64,000 nucleotides of DNA, from NCBI GenBank assembly GCA_028564705.1, contig JAPXFQ010000127.1, positions 1,116,001-1,180,000 of the forward strand, read 5' to 3'. Numbering within the stretch: position 1 is the stretch's first letter; each line of letters opens with the position of its first letter. Positions 1 to 13,029 of this stretch are shown piece by piece. The translations under genes were made by a program, and so were the position numbers. This stretch comes from Apricaphanius iberus. Lineage: Eukaryota > Chordata > Actinopteri > Cyprinodontiformes > Aphaniidae. Below the pieces are notes generated by a model that was not told the origin of the DNA, did no database searches, and worked only from the letters and a program-made list of their open reading frames with translations.

Positions 1-870
1 AATATAAAGTCTGTACTAATATTTTGCTAATCTATACTTTAATTCTGATAATAACTGAGAATATAAGAGCAATTACAATTACTTAAATGGATCTGAGATG
101 ATTTTTCACCTCATTCAGGTTAAAGGTCAAGTTAAGTATCAAGTGACAGTGTTTGTCACTGTTATTCATGTGTTTATGAGTGGAGGGTGGTAACAGAAGG
201 GGATAGAGTGAGAGTGCAGTAACAAACAGTATTGTAGCATAAAATAAAAGCCTAATTACCTTCTTTCATATTCCCCCTGCAATTGACTTTAGAGTTATAT
301 ATTTTCATAGATTCGGAATTTAAAACCAGAACTCGTGTTTCCAAAGATCAACAGAGAGCAAAAAAAGGTAGCTGAGATAATTCAACAGAAAACACTCAAG
401 ATGATGATTGCTTTACATGCATTAAAATGAAAATATTTCAAATTATATATTTTAAAACCTACTTACCTTTTTGACATACTTATTAAGTTGTTCTGCTCTG
501 ATTCTTCACCATTTAACAGGTTTACAACAATGGGGGTAAAAAAAACAAGGCTTTAGATGTCCTCATAGTAGATGTGCCCTCTGTTCAGCTCCTATTATGA
601 ATCTGAACAAGCAAGTGTCGATCTGTGTTGTCCAACAGATTTCCTTTTATAGATGCCTTATATCCACAAATAGCTTGCAGACACCAGTCTGTATGCCGGG
701 AAGCAGAAACAATGTGCCACACGCCAGGAACCACAAGTAACAGACAGCTTAAAATGTTCCCCAGTAGTATATTTGTTTTACGTTTTTAATGAAATAAATT
801 TGTATTTTTTACCACCGCGCGCCGTAGACATGGATTTGCTTACACATATTTGCAAATACTGCATGAAGTA
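1..870. other. no gene recognised
   Basis: AT-rich sequence without a convincing open frame, splice-linked exon, or repeat that I recognise. Confidence 0.4.
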
Positions 871-875
871 CTTAT

Positions 876-1085
876 CTTATTTAAAGGGGACATATCATGC
901 AAATTCCTCTTTTTTTTCCATTTTCAATTTATTTACTCACCAAGGCATGTTGGGAACGATTTTGAGTGCTTCGGGAGAAGTTTGTATCCAGTCACCATCA
1001 GCGTATATCCATATAATGGGAGTCAATCGAGGCAAGAGATTTGCAGCCTGTAATAAGGCACTATCTGCCTCCAAACTCTTTCATT
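876..1085 (+). repeat. MITE-like dispersed repeat, one arm
   Basis: It begins TTTAAAGGGGACATATCATG, a start I recognise as common in teleost genomes. Its CATCAGCGTATATCCATATA and following TGGGAGT recur, in both orientations, in the repeat at 56.0-56.6 kb. The 168-codon frame crossing it is not taken as a gene. Confidence 0.5.
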
Positions 1086-1286
1086 TAACCAATATTTTAT
1101 CATTCACTGAGGGAAGATTTCTAAGCAAATGGTATGTTTTGGCTCCACGTGGAGAGGCCAAAATTTTAACCAAAAAGACAGGGGAAAATAGAGTTAGTCT
1201 TTCAGCTGTGGACCTTGTGCTCAGAGAGATTCCCAACAGTCTGCTCAGTGCATTTGTTGAAAATGGCCCCCAACATTAGAAAGTAG

Positions 1287-1475
1287 GCGCGTTTCCACTG
1301 TCAGAACTTTAGGCAAATTTGACCAGACCTTCACGATACGCACAGGTCTCCACTTCATCGGACCAGGCCGACAGGGCCGTTTTCAGGCCATTTCTGGAAC
1401 CACCGGAGTTCCTCTATGGGGTCATGTAATCAGAATGGCCGGATCAAGTCACTCAGCCGGAGCTTTGGTTTAATT
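1287..1475. repeat. possible GC-rich MITE fragment
   Basis: A locally GC-rich block starting GCGTTTCCACTGTCAGAAC stands out from AT-rich flanks and resembles the ends of fish MITEs. No terminal repeat pair or target duplication was resolved. Confidence 0.25.
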
Positions 1476-2154
1476 GCGCTGATCGGTTGTAATTTAGAGG
1501 AAAATCTGCAAAAGAAATTTTAACTTGACACTTACCTGCTAATTACTTAATATAATGGTCTAGAATTCCCACCTCAGAGTCATCCTACAAGTACAATAAA
1601 TAAGGCAAAAGGAGGCTTTGCCTAGCGGACCAAGGTAATTGCTGGTGGGAGAGCTTGTCTGTGTCAACATTTCCTTATTATTACAACTCCAACTCACTGA
1701 AAAGGTGTGGCCAAGACAGGGTTTGTTTTATACTCCACAGTGTTAGGATGGTGAGCAATAAAAGCTGAGCCAGTAGCAATGCCTCAGGCTGTGCTGCAGC
1801 AAAACATCCACTACAGGATGCTATGACTCCAGAATTTCACAGTTGGAATGGTGTTCACAAGCTTGAAATATTCCCCATCTTTCCTCCAAATGTGATGCAA
1901 GTCATTTTTGCAAAACACCTACATTTTACTTGCATACAATCAAAGATCAGGTCTAAAAAAAGGTGTTTTTCTCTGAGAATATCTGCTTACTGTTCTATGA
2001 TTATATTTTTTTGTCTCTCACCAAACTACAGTTTCTTACATAAGCCTGAAATCTCCCAGATTGTAAAAATGTGTTTAAATGTTAATTGTTAGAATAAATA
2101 TTTTTCAATTTGAAGTAATAGGAATTAAAGAACTGTTTATCTAATTATTTGAAA

Positions 2155-2480
2155 ATGAATTATCCATCCATTGTCTATGCCTGCTTATTCTTGAAGGGTG
2201 CTGTAAGGCTGGTCCAGTGGTCAGTGGGTGGCATGCAAGGTATACCGTGAATAGGTCGGCAATTCATGATAGGGTAACACAGATTATACGCAACCATTGT
2301 CACACACACTTATACTCAAAGGAAATCTAAAGAGAACAATTAATCTAAGAGTTATATTTTTGAAATGTGGGGAAAGCCAGAGTATGCAGAGAAGACCTCA
2401 GCATACACAAGGAGAACATGAAAACTCCTTACGAAAAGACCCCAAGATGGAATCTGACGGACTTTTTTTAGAAAAAAAGG
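2155..2480 (-). repeat. degenerate SINE-like retroposon (ATCCATCC-ended family)
   Basis: It starts with TTATCCATCCATTGTCTAT, then carries degraded forms of the common teleost repeat, including GGAGAACATGAAAACTCC near 2410. Read on the minus strand this would be the 3' end, with GGAT repeats. The 118-bp insert at 34303 belongs to the same family. Confidence 0.5.
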
Positions 2481-3449
2481 AAAAAGTTACAACTAATCTG
2501 TCTATACAAGCTCACACCACAAATCATTCATCACATCAATTCATCACAGATAGCTAAAAGTGACAACAAATGCGTCACACAAGGCAATCTTACATGGAGT
2601 AAAGAATCTTTTTGTTTTAAATTTTACTACAGAACTTTTAAATACTTCTAGATTTATACATCTGTATAAATTGTATCAGATGTTTTGTTTTGCTTTAAAA
2701 TCAAATCCAAGTTATTCAACAATCTGCTGTGACAGATATGATAGTTTTCCAATAATAAGCTGTCTGGCAGCTAAGTCTAATTCTACAGCTTGCTTATTTG
2801 TTTGAGTATCTCTGTCTCACTTACCTTATCAGTGAGAGAAAGCAGACCTCTGTTCTAATCCTTCATATAGACTACATCCTTCATTTCTGTCACAGCTGCT
2901 CTTGTCTGTTTTTCTTCTGCCGGGTCATTCCTCCTGCCTATCACACAGAGGAAACTACAAATACATAAACTATGGTTCACACCTATTTATATTTAAGCTG
3001 TTTGGTGTTGTATATTTCTGAGACAACTGTGAAGGATAGAGTAAGACGTGAACTCTGAGAATTTTCCAGAGGCAACATGTGGTAGAAGAGTTTATGATGT
3101 AGAGTATTCTTTGTCATCTAAGCAGACCTGCAGAGACAGGAAGACGGGGAAGGAAACCCAAAGGAAAATCTAAGAAGTTAGAATGTGAGACAATAATCAT
3201 GACTTTCCATGCAACAACAGAACGTGAAGACAATGACCAAATAAAAGACAACCTGAAAAAAGTTATGTAATTAGAAAAGTAGCCATTGATGTATGATACT
3301 CAATTAGAGCAATGAAAACTAAACAAAAAAAAATTAACAGGGCACACAACTAATAGGAATATAATTACAAGAAAAACAGCAAAAAAAACATCAAGAACAC
3401 AACACCTAAATGAACTCAGAATTGAAAACTCTGACTCTGACAATTGACT

Positions 3450-3870
3450 GTGGCTCAGTTGAAGAGTTGTTGACTTGCAATCAGAAAGCTGTAAGTTAGA
3501 TTCCAGCTTCTTTCTATGACATGTCCACTTTCTCTCCATCCTGTTGCTGCACCCTCCTCCTCTCTACTGCACCACCTATTAAATACCAACAGCTGTCCAG
3601 GGACAGTGTTTTTTTTTTCATTGATGTATCATTCACTATTTTAAATGTTATTATGTTTTAGGTGTGGGATGTGTACCTGAAAGCCGAGAGGCTAACAAAA
3701 CATTTCTTTATGTTTATTACTATCTTATCTTAATGTTCCTTCAGGCAAAGCACTTAACCCCAAGTTGCTTACTGATATGTGCATCAGTATATAAATGTGT
3801 TTGGGAGTGTGAAAGGGTGAATGTGATCTTTATGACTGGAAAGGTGCTATAAAAAATTCAGTCCATTTTA
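3450..3870 (+). repeat. tRNA-derived SINE, interrupted
   Basis: The head at 3450-3525 (GTGGCTCAGTTGAAGAGTTG, box B-like GTTAGATTCC) is tRNA-like. The tail at 3738-3870 (GGCAAAGCACTTAACCCCAA; GAAAGGTGCTATAAAAAATT) is the usual 3' part of the same teleost SINE. The ~200 bases between do not belong to the family, so the copy is interrupted or rearranged. Confidence 0.6.
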
Positions 3871-4359
3871 AACTGTAAGACATTCAGAATGCAATGTTTT
3901 GTGTAACAAGCCTATAGGCACAGAAATGAGCAAGTCTATGTTCCTGTTTCCCCCAGTGAATGTCCTCTCCATACAAACTGACAGAGCTTTAGAGACACTT
4001 ATACAAAGAAAAATAATAATAGAAACATAGGAAATAAAGTTATAATTTTAAAGTATTAAACATATTTTGTAAATAAAAATAATTAGGCCATTCAAAGGCA
4101 CTCCAAGTCATTGTAACTTCATTACAACGTTTTTGTTGTTGTTGTTGTTCTAATAGGCATTGTGAAAAGGCCCTTCAGTAATATGGACCTACTTAAACAG
4201 TTTTTTTTTTTTTTTGTTTCTTGCAAAAAGTCATGCAACATTACAGAGTTTTTAAAATGTTAAGCTTTTTCTATCAAGTTGGTTTCAGTGGTTCTTGAGC
4301 CAGAAACATGAGCAGCTTCATATGGGACAGCACTCTGTAGCTCTCTGCTGGCCAGAAAC

Positions 4360-4990
4360 TGCTTTAAACAACTTTGGTGGTTCAGGGAGGCACTTGTGGG
4401 AGGTACCTGCTTTACGGTAACAGCTGATACAAATGGCTATTGCATGTTAAACCCAATGGCCGCTGGCTGCTCTGCTTTTTGACCGCATGCCATGAAGGCC
4501 GCCATTGCTCCTCCCTTGCTGTAGTACCTCCATTTGGCCGCTAGGCCACCATTGAAAAGCATTGGACTTTAGACACGTTAAAAACAACTTTAATGCCTGG
4601 TGCCCATTTTTTTAAAACTTTCTATGGCTACATATTCTTCCTGAGATAACGCTGGGCTCATAAAAAGCCTGGGCACCAGGCTGGTTTTCGTAAGATAATT
4701 TTTTGAAATCTTGCATAATTAATGAGGGGGCCGAGCCAAGTTTAGCATCAGAGCTAACGACGCGGGAGCAGAATGGGCGTGATTACGACCGAACTACACG
4801 CCCATATACGCCCCGCGATGGCAGAGTCTGAAGATCCCGCCCTATGCCCTTTTAGGAACATGCTTCGTCAGAGCTGGGGAGGAGGAGTCTGTGAATCCGC
4901 CATGAATTCCCCCATGAAAGTGTGTCATTCTGGTAAACGGGGAGGAGTGAGGAGGTGCTGTCTATTCTTTTTTACAGGCTATGGTTAAAC
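4360..4990. repeat. dispersed repeat with inverted-repeat segments
   Basis: CCTGGTGCCCA near 4597 and TGGGCACCAGG near 4672 form an inverted pair. A GC-rich block follows (GGGCGTGATTACG; ACGCCCCGCGATGG) and looks like a teleost noncoding repeat. The 71-codon frame here is not considered real. Confidence 0.35.
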
Positions 4991-5089
4991 CATTAGGTAC
5001 GTTTTGGGAGTTCATCCATAGGTGAATGTCATACAGTCATTGTCATACAATGAAGATATGGGAAAGAGAGGTGGAAGCCTGGATTAGGT

Positions 5090-5283
5090 CAGAAGAGAGC
5101 ATTTGTGTAGAGAAAATCTAGAGAGGTAGAGGTACGCACTGGAAAAGAGAGGAATGAGGATTACTCAAAGCAAGACAGAATACATGTGTGTAAATGAGCG
5201 AAGTACAAGTGGAACAGTGAAGTTACAGGGAGTGGAAGTAAAGACTGTAAAGGAGTTTAAGCACTTGGACTCAATGGTCCAGA
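5090..5283 (+). mobile_element. RTE-clade LINE, reverse-transcriptase fragment (5' part of a broken copy)
   Basis: The plus strand encodes pieces such as TQSKTEYMCVNERSTSGT and VKTVKEFKHLDSMVQ, the region just after the catalytic motif in fish RTE LINEs. The sequence departs from the LINE at about 5283. It resumes at 7121 with the next part of the protein. Confidence 0.7.
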
Positions 5284-5299
5284 TCAAAAGAGAAAAGAT

Positions 5300-6640
5300 G
5301 TGAAGAAACCATAGACTGTATAAAACAATGGACTAACCTTCCGGTATGTATCCCATAGGTTTCTGAAGAGCAAAAATGAGGCCAACTGGGCGGTTCCCAC
5401 CGCCGCCATGTTGTTCACGTCACTCGCGTCGTCACTCTCAGAAACTCCAAAATTGGGCAAAGAGGTGGAGCTGAGAGTGGCGCTGTGAGGCTGGGGGCGG
5501 AGGGTTAACGCTCCGAGCCGACGTAGCTACAAGCTAGTCAGAAGCTAGTCGGGAGCTAACTGAAGCTAACGTAGGCTGCAGCCAGTTTCAGCCAGAAGAC
5601 CGCGGTTGAGAGACTTTTACCCCGTTTTTCAACAACAATCCCTTTAGACGCAGAAACATCTTGAGTAGAGAAAACATATTATATTGTGTTATTTCCATTA
5701 CCATCGGAGGAGGGTGAGGACGTAGTCGGCTTATCTTAACAACACATCCAGCTAAAAGTAGTCATAAAGTCATCATGAAAATTCAGATCCCCTAAAAAAA
5801 ATAAAAGGCTTTTGACTCACCTCACATCTCTCAGACATCCATTAGTTTATGCCTCCAGCTGTGTTCCTCACACCAGTACTGATCTAACCAGCGATCATCC
5901 AGTTTGTCTAGAGTCCAACTCTGTAGTCTTCCAGCCTGATCTAACCGTCTTCCGCTCTTCAGTCTCGAGGTGCTCTACCTGACCGGGTCTGCCGCGGCGT
6001 CCCGGTCCTGCCGACTTTGCTGCTCTGCTGCTACCCGACCGATCGCCTGCTCCAACTTGCGTGTAGAAAGAGATAAAAGCTCCGACCAGAACAGCATTCC
6101 TCTCTGCCACCTGACAGAGACCCCTAAGCTCGTTAAGCTTCAGCCGGTATGAAGCATAAACTTCTTGGACAGTCTGTTACTGTAATCAAAACTACAGCAA
6201 GCTATCTTTGCCCAATAATTGCAGATTAAAATCCAAAACCGAATAAAAACTGCAGAGGCAACTGATAGTTGAGTTAAGAAACACCAAATGACTGAAGTCT
6301 TTACGTTAGTCCCAGGCTGTGAAGAGCTTCCCCGTTAGCAGAGGGGGAAAGCAGACAACGGAGCAAGCTATTAACTACAGTTAGCCACCATTAGCCACCA
6401 GTGTTAGCCTAGATGGACCTGTCAATCAAAAGGACACGCCCCTAATTATTTATAATTTCAAGATTAAATTACAAATAAACGGAGAAATTTGAAAAAAATT
6501 CACCCCCCTCAGAGTTGTCATGATGGTAAACCTGAACTATCAAATCTAAAATGTTTTTTTGAACCAGGCTGTAAACATGTTTATTTTTGCTGTAAAGTTG
6601 GCCTTTTTAACATGGGAGTCTATGGGAAATTGCTCCTTTG
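5300..6640. repeat. teleost nonautonomous repeat inserted in the RTE copy
   Basis: It opens with ATAGACTGTATAAAACAATG. Its far part has TCAATCAAAAGGACACGCCC, CCAGGCTGTAAACATG and AACATGGGAGTCTATGGG, sequence I recognise as a widespread teleost repeat. It ends near 6640, where a different MITE begins. The 71- and 87-codon frames inside it are noncoding. Confidence 0.55.
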
Positions 6641-7120
6641 TTTGCCTCAGGCCCTGTCCACACGTAGCCGGGTATCTCACAAAATGGAGATATTTTTCTA
6701 CGGTTTGGCCTGTTATCCACACGTAGCCGGAGGTTTTCGGCACCAAAAATGAAGCTTTTTAAAAACTCCGGCCAAAGTGGAGATTTGCGTTTTCTCCGTT
6801 TTCAGTATCTACGTGTGCACGGTTGAAAACGGAGTTTTAAGAGCCGTAACGCCACTTTCCGCGACAACAAATGCTCCAACACCACATGTGCGACCTGTGT
6901 TTACTCTCGAAAACAGCATTTATTTCCTCAGCGCTGTGTTGATATCATCCATTGTTAAAGCGCGTCTTGTTTGTTTGCTTTTATAAGCTGTATAACTGCT
7001 GTGTGCTGAAGAGAGGATATAAAGTTTCTCTTGGCGTTAAGGACGGGGGAGAACTACTGCGCCCGACAGGTTTGCCACGTCTATGAATGTGCTGAAAAAC
7101 GCATTTATCCGGTTACGTGT
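6641..7120 (+). repeat. MITE copy A (CCACACGTAGCCGG family), truncated at one end
   Basis: It starts AGGCCCTGTCCACACGTAGC and has an internal CCACACGTAGCCGG at 6718. It is a close reverse-complement match to 12481-13029. Against that copy it lacks the outer right terminus and stops at CCGGTTACGTGT, where RTE sequence resumes. Confidence 0.7.
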
Positions 7121-7617
7121 GGATGGAGAAACGTGTCAGGTGGGATGTTTGATAAAAGGCCTTCATTAAGAATGAACAGAAATGTGTACAAGACAGTGGT
7201 GAGACCAGAAATGTTGTATAGTTTATAAACACTAACAATGAGGAAAAGACAGGAAGCAGAGATGGAGGTTGCACAACTCAAGATGTTGAGATCATCTTTG
7301 GGAGTAACGGGATGGATAGGATCAGGAATTAATACATAAGAGGGATAGCTCATCTTAGATATTTTGGAGATAAAGTCAGAGAGGCCAGAGTGAGATGATT
7401 TGGACATGTTCAGAAGACAGAAAACCATTATATCGGTAGGAGGATGCTGAGGTGGGAGCCACCAGGCAGGGGGCAGAGAGGAAGACGAAAAAGAGGATTT
7501 TAGGGATGTGATGAAAGAGGACATGAAGTCGGTGTGAGGGCAGAGGATACAGAGGATAGGACTAAATGGAGACAGATAATTCATTGTGGCAACCCCTAAA
7601 GAGAAAACCAAATAAGA
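7121..7617 (+). mobile_element. RTE-clade LINE, C-terminal part of the broken copy
   Basis: The plus strand carries VSGGMFDKRPSLRMN, VYKTVVRPEMLYSL and, with stops and frame changes, RKRQEAEMEVAQLKMLRSS, the C-terminus of fish RTE LINE proteins. The end at GGCAACCCCTAAAGAGAA is the normal 3' end. It continues the fragment at 5090-5283, so ~1.8 kb of insertion separates the halves. The 168-codon minus-strand frame here is a shadow. Confidence 0.75.
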
Positions 7618-7639
7618 AGAAGCTGATCTATGTGCAAAT

Positions 7640-10380
7640 GGAACTAGCTGTTTACTCTCTGTCGGTTCATTTTTACAGTCCTAAACTTATTTTTTGTTTC
7701 TGAATTGCCAATAATCATACATTCATAAATACATAAACCAGTCTACCATGTCTTACTACATCATTATCTGCAATGACGGTGTGAGCAACAGCAGGCTGCG
7801 GCAGGGTTGTTATGAAAGTTGCAAACACACTTTCAACCAGTAGGGAGAAGAAGCTGCAAAACTTATTAAGCGTTGCTTTAAATTCAAAACTTATCTCAGG
7901 AATATACATTGTTTCCTTATCGTGACATACACTATCATAATAAATAGGTCAGGGGACCTCCTTTGAAAATAAAAGCCAGAGAAATATTCCCAATTAAAAA
8001 TCAAACACACTACAAAAAACACAGCATTATAATTATGTGGGGAAAGATAAAAGTCTGAGTTTTCAACATAACTCTAAACAAACAATTGTAATAATAAGTC
8101 AAATTTCTGGATTTTTTTTTCTGGATAGAAGTTAATTACATTTTACTGCAGACAAAGAGGAGAAATTGGTTTTCTAGTTAATGAATCTCAAAAGATCAAA
8201 AAGAGATCAAAAACACTCCTTTCTGTCTTGCCTGCCTGCGAAGAGCCGTATGGCAGAAGATAAAAAGAGAGTTCATTTGATCCAATCACAGGGAGTCCAA
8301 GCAATTATGTAAATCAATATAAGAGTTACCACATAAGAGGAAAGCTGTGATTTTAAGAGGCCAGAACTAAATCTGACTGAAAGCACGTTGGGCCCTGAAG
8401 AGGTGGTGGGACAAGCAATGCTCTCTCAATCACAGAGATTTTTCAAGGTAGATTGCCAATATATTGGCTACTTCAGACATGGCTTTCTAATAGACTTCAA
8501 ACTAAAGACTGCTGAAATTAGATCAAAAAGTGCTTCCACATCAAGTATTAGTTAAATAGTGTCAAAAAGTATACAAAAGGACTTTCTCCCTGAAACGTTT
8601 CTTAAATTTTGAGTTGCACAGACGGACGTGCAGAATAAATCTCACAATACCCGTGAAAAATAATTTATAAATGATTTATCCAGGCCTTTTAACAGCAGTT
8701 GTGCACACTTTTCATATCCCCATCATGTTTGTAATATAATCTAATAGCTGGGATCAAGACCTTTGTTTGGTTAATAACAGGTGCCTACAGAAGAAGGGCT
8801 GTGCAACATCCTGGTCACACTTAGCAGAGAGCCCAATCAAGTGAACAAGAGGAAAACTCATTTCTGAATTGAAATAAGAAAATGTTTGTTTCTGAAACGT
8901 TTACAGCATTTGTTTATGTGAAAATATGCAAAATTCTAAATAACCAGACTGAAATGTGCTCAGGTCAAGTCGTTTTACAAAAATCTTTTTTATTTATTTA
9001 TTACTTTAACCCATTTTCTGCACAATATTGCAAGAAATTATTGTGAGATATGTAAGACAGGCGAGATACAAACTCAGTATAGTTAAGCCCACTTCAGTGC
9101 ACTGCCAGGGTTGTAAAATCAGCCTCACAATCAGGGACTGGACTCTGTTCTAGTCTGGACCGGCCCCAAGAGGTAACACTCAGTAGTGGCCTCAGAACAG
9201 CATGAAACCTGGCTCCCTAACTTTGTAGGTCACTAGTATACAAGATGCCTTCTACCTCAGGTCAGGGAACTGGCAGAGATGTTTGTTTGTGTACATACCT
9301 ACTTTCAGTTTGCTAAAGCAACTTTTTGGCGTCTGCTGGTAGGAGGCTGGAAGATGACCTGTCTTTGGGCTCTACTGCTGTTGTAATAAAAATAGAAATA
9401 TGATAGAAGTGCAACAACTTCCTGTCCTATCTAACCTAAGAACGTTTTCTACATATCAAACATATTGGCTTCATAGCACCCTGAATTGAACAGTATTTAA
9501 TTGAATTAAATACTGTTTAATGAGTTTGTAATTGAGTCTGTAGATATGTGGTCTTTTGACATTTGAAAAGGAGTTAAGCTGTCACCTAATTGCCACCTGT
9601 GGTAGAAGTGGATTCACTAGCAGGAGAAGCCAAGTACATCTCAGTAGTGAGGATGTATTTGAAATTTCACTAATAGCTGCTCCATAGTGATGTTATGATG
9701 TATGCCGAGGCTACGAAGTGTGGGACGAGCAGAAATTGCTACAGGCGCAGCAAATGGTTGAGCATTTGCTGAGTGGTTTGACATCAATATAAACCATTCA
9801 GGTTCCCTTAAAAATGTGGGTTTGTTTAGGAGAGTTGCAGTCAGTTTGGAGTTTGGACAGAGTTTTAATAGTTTTGATAGGAGAGTTTGGTTAGAGTTTA
9901 TATTGTTTAGAGATAGTTTTGTGAGTGTAGAAACAGATAGTTTGAAGGTTTAGGAGAGTGGGAAACATCTCGCGAATGCGTGGATATGCGCGAGCATACT
10001 GCGTTTTTGTGCGCTACAAAGGAGAAATTAAATGTATTTCCTCTGGGGGACAAGACCTATGCTCAACGCGCACGTCAAAAGTTATATTTAAGTTATATTT
10101 CAGGTTGCGCACGTAACTCCCTCGACCTGTGCCTCGTGCGCATCACGCGCAGGATGTGTGGCCACTGTCAGTTCACTGTCAGTTTAGCATTGAAAGCTAA
10201 GTGAAACGTAAAAAAAAAACGTGTTACAGGTAACCATACGCGAGATGTGTCCCAGGAAAGAGAGAGATAACGGAGCCACCTAGGAAGAGGAGGATTTCCC
10301 CTGTATGTGAAAATTTTTGTTTTTAATATATTTTTATCCCACGGTTTTTTCCCATTATTTATCACCCAGTGTTCCTACCT
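7640..10380. other. no gene recognised; purine-rich degenerate repeat at 9830-9960
   Basis: Mostly AT-rich unique-looking sequence. At 9830-9960, GAGTTTGG/TAGTTTG-type units recur irregularly. 9970-10380 is richer in CG dinucleotides and may be an old repeat. No exon chain is visible. Confidence 0.4.
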
Positions 10381-10387
10381 AGTTCCA

Positions 10388-10745
10388 GTTCTGGGCATTG
10401 CTCTCCCTCTGCTAACTGTGGGAGGGCCCTGCACTGAAGCTCAAGCCTCCTTCTTGCCTGAGGAGTGGGCACCTGAAGGGACATAGCGCCCTTCAGGCGC
10501 CCCAGTCAGCCAGGAGGAGGCAGTATACAGCCCAGAACTGATGCATGTTTTTGTGGGAGTAGCACACATTAGCTACTCAAGGAAGCATGGGGAGAACATG
10601 CAGACTCCACACAGAAAGGCCCTTTTGGCTGATGATATGGAGGAACAAACACACCCTCAGCACCCACAGCGTCCCCAGCAGGAATCGAACCCAGGACCTT
10701 CTAACTGTGAGGTGAGCTGCGCTACCAGCTACCATGCTCCCCAAT
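10388..10745 (-). repeat. tRNA-derived SINE
   Basis: On the minus strand, 10745-10680 reads as a tRNA-like head. It has a box A-like TAGCTGGTAGCGC and a perfect box B, GGTTCGATTCC. The known teleost body follows (GGGGAGAACATGCAGACTCC on the plus strand at 10590). The plus-strand 72-codon frame is the antisense of this SINE. Confidence 0.7.
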
Positions 10746-10759
10746 ATATGAGAATGTGA

Positions 10760-12040
10760 ACATTTTAACTTGATAACTCCTAAAAAGGTAACTTCAATCT
10801 AACATTATGTCAGACAAGTGCTTATTAAGAACTGTATATTTTTTACCGTTTCTTATTTTATTTAAATTACTGTACCCATTTTATATAGTCTAGCTCTTGT
10901 GTTTTTGTGTATGCCTGCATCTTCTGTGCCTTGTGAAAAAGTGTTTTTGAAGGCTGTTGAGATGGTGTCCAAAAAAAAGGAATTGCTTTAAAAAAAACAG
11001 TTGAGAAACTGCTATTTTTGAATTAAAAATAATAAAGTTTCCCCTGTTCTGTACGTCATTGTCCAAGTTACACAATCATTTTCAGTCCGCTCTTCCTAGT
11101 TACACAAGCATTTTCACTTTCTTCCACCTGCTTAAGCCCACCTGCTTTTGCCTCAAATGACAGAAGAACATTATAATTACACAACCTGCCATAACATTTG
11201 ATATAACCATTTTTGGGATGATTTATAGACAGAATACATTGAAAAATATTATTATTCACATTTGTAATATTTTATGTTGTTATGGAGAAATCTATTTTTT
11301 GGATCTCAAAGTCATTTCCAAGATCCATAGCAGACTTACAACTTTAGTGCATTACACATTAAGTCACAAAGAGCTACAGCTGCCTGTGATTATGTATCTG
11401 GCCAGTAGGGGGGTTTGTGTTCACAGAAGACCCATGAGATGAAACCTTTCTTGAACCAATCATCTCACCATCACTACTGATCCAACTCATTTTTAACTCT
11501 TGTTTTATCGGTGCTCTTTCTCAGGAAATAAAAATTCCTTGATGGAATAACCTGATCATTCAGTGCATTCAGATTGCCTCATTCCTTGACACATAATGTG
11601 GCTGGCAAACTGCTGTAACCCAGGATCATAGCACTGCCAACAAAGGCTAGTACAGTAGATACTAGGCATGATGGATGTGTTGGGATTCTGTGGCTGTGTG
11701 CTGGGTGTGTCCTGTGTTTTCCCTTACCTCTCTCTGCAGGGTGAGACAGGCAGGTGCTGTACCAGGTGTCTTCAATCAGACCTCATTATCTCATTATCTG
11801 CTTTTAAGGGGAGTGGTTCCTGGAGGCTGGTGCCAGATGGTTCTCACTCCTATGCGTGGTAACAAGGGTAAACCTGACTACAGTAATTCCTAATAATTAT
11901 GCATTGAGAAAATCTGAAGCTCTTTGTGTTTACTTTCTTTGTCTTCCCACCTTGGATTCCTTCATCCTTCCCCTCACGGGCTCATCACTCTAGAGAGAGA
12001 GAGATACTTCATTTATCCAGTGAGCAAAATTCTTTAAGGG
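10760..12040. other. no gene recognised
   Basis: AT-rich sequence with a short GAGA run near 11995-12003. Overlapping 64- and 72-codon frames near 11.7 kb lack any protein signature. Confidence 0.4.
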
Positions 12041-12480
12041 TAGACTTGGACTCATGGGCGCCGTCAGGTGGGGGGGAAGGTTAGGAAGATTCTGAGGGCC
12101 CGGCACAAACAGGGGGCCCTTTGAGGGCTATCAATATGTATTGTCTTGTTTAAGTTTTTTAAATGAAATACTTCATTTGATCTGTTAAATAAGCAAATTA
12201 TATATTGTTGGGATTCGATATAAAAAAAATCTTCGAATTATGTATGATATCTTATTTTATTTTTTTTACAGTACATACTCATAGGGCATTTGACAGGTCA
12301 TGAATTCAATCAGATAATTTGTACATTGCTAAATCTTCCTTAGAAATATATAGCATTATGAGTTTTTCCTCCCCATTCATTTACCTCTATTCTCAGCCAC
12401 TCACATACTCTCCTCTTCCACTATACCCCAACCACTTCCCTCCTACCCTTGAACCACCCTCAAACTACCTAAGTACCCTC

Positions 12481-13029
12481 AGGCCATGTCCACACGTAGC
12501 CGGGGTTTTTTTTAAACGAAGATTTTCATCTGCTCCTTGAAAAAAAAATCTCCATCCACACGTAACCGGATAAATACGTTTTTCAGCACATTCATCGACG
12601 TGGCAAACCTGTAGGGCGCAGTAGTTCTCCCCAGTCCTATCCGCCAAGAGAAACTTTATATCCTCTCTTCAGCACACAGCAGTCATACAGCTTATAAAAG
12701 CAAACAAACAAGACGCGCTTTAACAATGGATGATACCAACACAGCGCTGAGGAAATAAATGCTGTTTTCGAGAGTAAACACAGGTCGCACATGTGGTGTT
12801 GGAGCATTTTTTGTTGCAGATAGTGGCTTTACGGCTCTTAAAACTCAGTTTTCAACCATCCACACGCAGATACTGAAAACGGAGAAAACGCAAATCTCCA
12901 CTTTGGCCGGAGTTTTTAAAAAGCTTTGTTTTTGGTGCCGAAAACCTCCGGCTACGTGTGGATAACAGGCCAAACCGTAGAAAAATATCTCCGTTTTGTG
13001 AGATACCCGGCTACGTGTGGACAGGGCCT
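12481..13029 (-). repeat. MITE copy B (CCACACGTAGCCGG family), near full length, inverted relative to copy A
   Basis: The ends are AGGCCATGTCCACACGTAGC and, inverted, AGGCCCTGTCCACACGTAGC. Internal copies of the same motif lie at 12552 and 12946. The body is the reverse complement of 6641-7120. A clear target duplication was not found; the flanks are pyrimidine-rich. Confidence 0.7.

Noticed and set aside
773..1279. 168-codon plus-strand ORF
   Set aside because: It crosses a recognised dispersed repeat and has no protein signature.
3121..3290. Lys/Arg-rich stretch resembling the end of a LINE protein
   Set aside because: Too short and too degraded to assign to any family.
7105..7611. 168-codon minus-strand ORF
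   Set aside because: It is the antisense shadow of the RTE LINE C-terminus on the plus strand.
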